A DNA stretch of 13,990 nt from Gemmataceae bacterium (lineage in GTDB: Bacteria; Planctomycetota; Planctomycetia; Gemmatales; Gemmataceae). Every line of letters starts with the position of its first letter. Position 1 is the first letter of the stretch. The notes under the pieces are model-generated. The model ran no database searches. It was not told the DNA's origin and saw only the letters and a list, made by a program, of their open reading frames with translations. The position numbers and the translations under genes were made by a program. Location: positions 1 to 13,990 of the forward strand of contig JADLBT010000385.1 in assembly GCA_020847555.1 (NCBI GenBank). The letters are read 5' to 3'. This document shows, in pieces, positions 12,605 to 13,990 of the stretch.

Positions 12605-13990
12605 TCAGCGCTGGATGCCGATATCCTCTCCCCGTGCCCGCCAGACGCGCACGGTCCGGTCCTCGCCGGCCGAGACCAACCGGGAGCCGTCGGAGCTGAA
12701 CGCGACGCTCGCCACCGTGCCCGCGTGCCCGGTCAGGGTGAGGGTCGGGTGGCCGGTTTGCACGTCCCACAGCCGCACGGTCCGGTCCTCACCGGCGGAC
12801 GCGAGGCGAGTGCCATCGGGACTGTACGCGACCGCCGCGACGAAACCGCCGTGGCCCTTGAGCGTGTGGAGAAGGCGCCCGGTCCGCGCGTCCCACAGTC
12901 GCACGATGCGGTCCTGACCGGCAGTGGCGAAGGTGTCGTCCTTCGGGCCGAAGGCGACGTCGAAGACCGGGCCGGCGTGGGCTCTGCGCTCGAGCACGCG
13001 CCGGCCGGTCTGCACGTCCCACACCTTGACCGTCCGGTCCTCGCTGGCCGACGCCAGACGGCGGCCGTCGGGACTGAATGCCACGCCGTACACCGCCCCG
13101 GTGTGCCCCTCCAGGGAGTGGAGCACCTTGCCCGCCTGCGCGTCCCAGATCTTGACCACCCGGCCGCTGTGCGGATCCCAGAGTTTTCGGATCCGGTCGT
13201 ACCCGGCCGAGGCGAGGCGTTTGCCATCGGGGCTGTAGGCCAGCCGCGCGACGCCCTGCGTGTGTCCGTGCAGGGTATGGATCTGCCGCCCGGTGCGTGT
13301 GTCCCAGATGCGGATCAGCTTGTCGTTCCCGGCCGAGGCCACCCGGCTGCCGTCCGGGCTGAACACGGCCCGGTTCACCTTCTCCGCGTGGCCCTGCAGC
13401 CGGAGCACCTCCCGGCCGGTGTGAGCATCCCAGAGCCGCACGAGGTCGTCCCCGCGGGTGACCGCCAGCCGGTTGCCGCCGGGACTGAAGGCGGCCCGGT
13501 ACATCCCTTCCCCAGGTCCGCGGAAGATCCGCGCCTCCTGGCCGGTGCGGGCGTCCCACACCTTCGCGGTCTTATCGAGGCTCGCCGAGGCGAGGAATTG
13601 TTCCTGCGCATCGTCCCCGCCCGCGGCCGGGGGGGCGAAGGTGACGCCCCAGACCGGGCCGGTGTGGCCGGTGAGGGTCAGCACCTCTCGCCCGCCCTGG
13701 GCGTCCCACAGCTTGACCGTCTGGTCCCAGCCGGCCGACGCCAGTCGCGCCCCATCGGGGCTGAAGGCGACGCCGTTGACCCGGTCCGTGTGGCCGGTGA
13801 GGGTGAAGATCTCGTCGCCGACGCGCACGTCCCAAACCTTCACCGTCTGGTCCCAGCTGGCCGACGCCAGCCGCTTGCCGTCCGGGCTGAACGCGACGTG
13901 GTAGACGCCCGCGGTGTGCCCGGCGAGCCGGCGCAGCTCGCGGCCGGTCTTCACGTCCCAGATACGGACGGTCCGGTCCTCGCCGGAGGA
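12605..13990 (-). CDS. WD40 repeat protein (C-terminal 461 residues; N-terminus beyond the window)
   Basis: The frame stays open to the right edge: the 12 codons before the GTG at 13954 read SSGEDRTVRIWD, the end of another WD repeat, so the gene is truncated by the window. Visible are ten full repeats of ~42 residues plus the tail of an eleventh. Each has a GH pair, a FSPDG turn, a SA(S/G)xD segment and an ending in WD (WR in the last). They fold into beta-propellers that act as protein-binding platforms. More than seven repeats implies two stacked or joined propellers. The fourth repeat has lost the GH pair, the third carries an ~11-residue insertion (AAGGDDAQEQ), and the sixth has a duplicated strand with a second WD after 11 residues. 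In planctomycetes such arrays often follow a Ser/Thr kinase domain, but that part is not visible here. The protein ends GEDIGIQR, 129 bp before the RidA gene. Confidence 0.9.
   Translation of the reverse strand, partial: SSGEDRTVRIWDVKTGRELRRLAGHTAGVYHVAFSPDGKRLASASWDQTVKVWDVRVGDEIFTLTGHTDRVNGVAFSPDGARLASAGWDQTVKLWDAQGGREVLTLTGHTGPVWGVTFAPPAAGGDDAQEQFLASASLDKTAKVWDARTGQEARIFRGPGEGMYRAAFSPGGNRLAVTRGDDLVRLWDAHTGREVLRLQGHAEKVNRAVFSPDGSRVASAGNDKLIRIWDTRTGRQIHTLHGHTQGVARLAYSPDGKRLASAGYDRIRKLWDPHSGRVVKIWDAQAGKVLHSLEGHTGAVYGVAFSPDGRRLASASEDRTVKVWDVQTGRRVLERRAHAGPVFDVAFGPKDDTFATAGQDRIVRLWDARTGRLLHTLKGHGGFVAAVAYSPDGTRLASAGEDRTVRLWDVQTGHPTLTLTGHAGTVASVAFSSDGSRLVSAGEDRTVRVWRARGEDIGIQR

Noticed and set aside
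12605..13990. Regular ~126-bp repeats resembling a CRISPR or satellite array
   Set aside because: The period is that of 42-residue WD40 units in an open frame; there are no short identical repeats with unique spacers.

Overview
The window is about 14 kb of GC-rich bacterial DNA. Long spacers, many exported proteins, a PQQ-type beta-propeller, a long WD40 protein and a tandem secreted amidohydrolase suggest a planctomycete, probably of the Gemmata group. This is inferred from gene content; there is no rRNA or other marker here to prove it. I see no tRNA, rRNA, CRISPR array, transposase or phage gene.

Layout. The left edge (2-319, +) is the C-terminal end of a protein that looks like a CHAP/NlpC-type domain. 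Six genes then run on the minus strand, so transcription order goes from high to low coordinates: citrate synthase (9029-10168), seryl-tRNA synthetase (7649-8923), a membrane-anchored tyrosine/dual-specificity phosphatase (6751-7419), an LptF/LptG-family permease (5509-6630), an exported tandem amidohydrolase (2610-5324), and an NDH-2-type oxidoreductase fused to a cyclic-nucleotide-binding domain and a CBS pair (379-2418). A 433-bp divergent control region (10169-10601) separates citrate synthase from an exported PQQ-like beta-propeller protein (10602-11864, +). That gene converges, with a 14-bp gap, on an exported RidA-family protein (11879-12475, -). A WD40 protein (12605-13990, -) lies upstream of the RidA gene and runs off the right edge.

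Function. The minus-strand cluster mixes central metabolism (citrate synthase), translation (SerS), respiration (NDH-2) and envelope functions (LptF/G, phosphatase, exported amidohydrolase). Its spacers of 105-229 bp are rich in hairpins, so it is better read as several transcription units than as one tight operon. No single pathway links the genes.

Most notable points: (1) the NDH-2/cNMP/CBS fusion, which would place respiratory NADH oxidation under nucleotide control; (2) the amidohydrolase whose second half has lost most metal ligands; (3) the intergenic structures, above all a 34-bp stem between citrate synthase and serS and a 29-nt palindrome after the phosphatase gene. In both, every mismatch becomes a G.U pair on the sense strand only, which suggests function as RNA. 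I found no clear evidence of a wholly new multi-gene system; the fusion protein and the RNA-like spacers are the best candidates for new biology.
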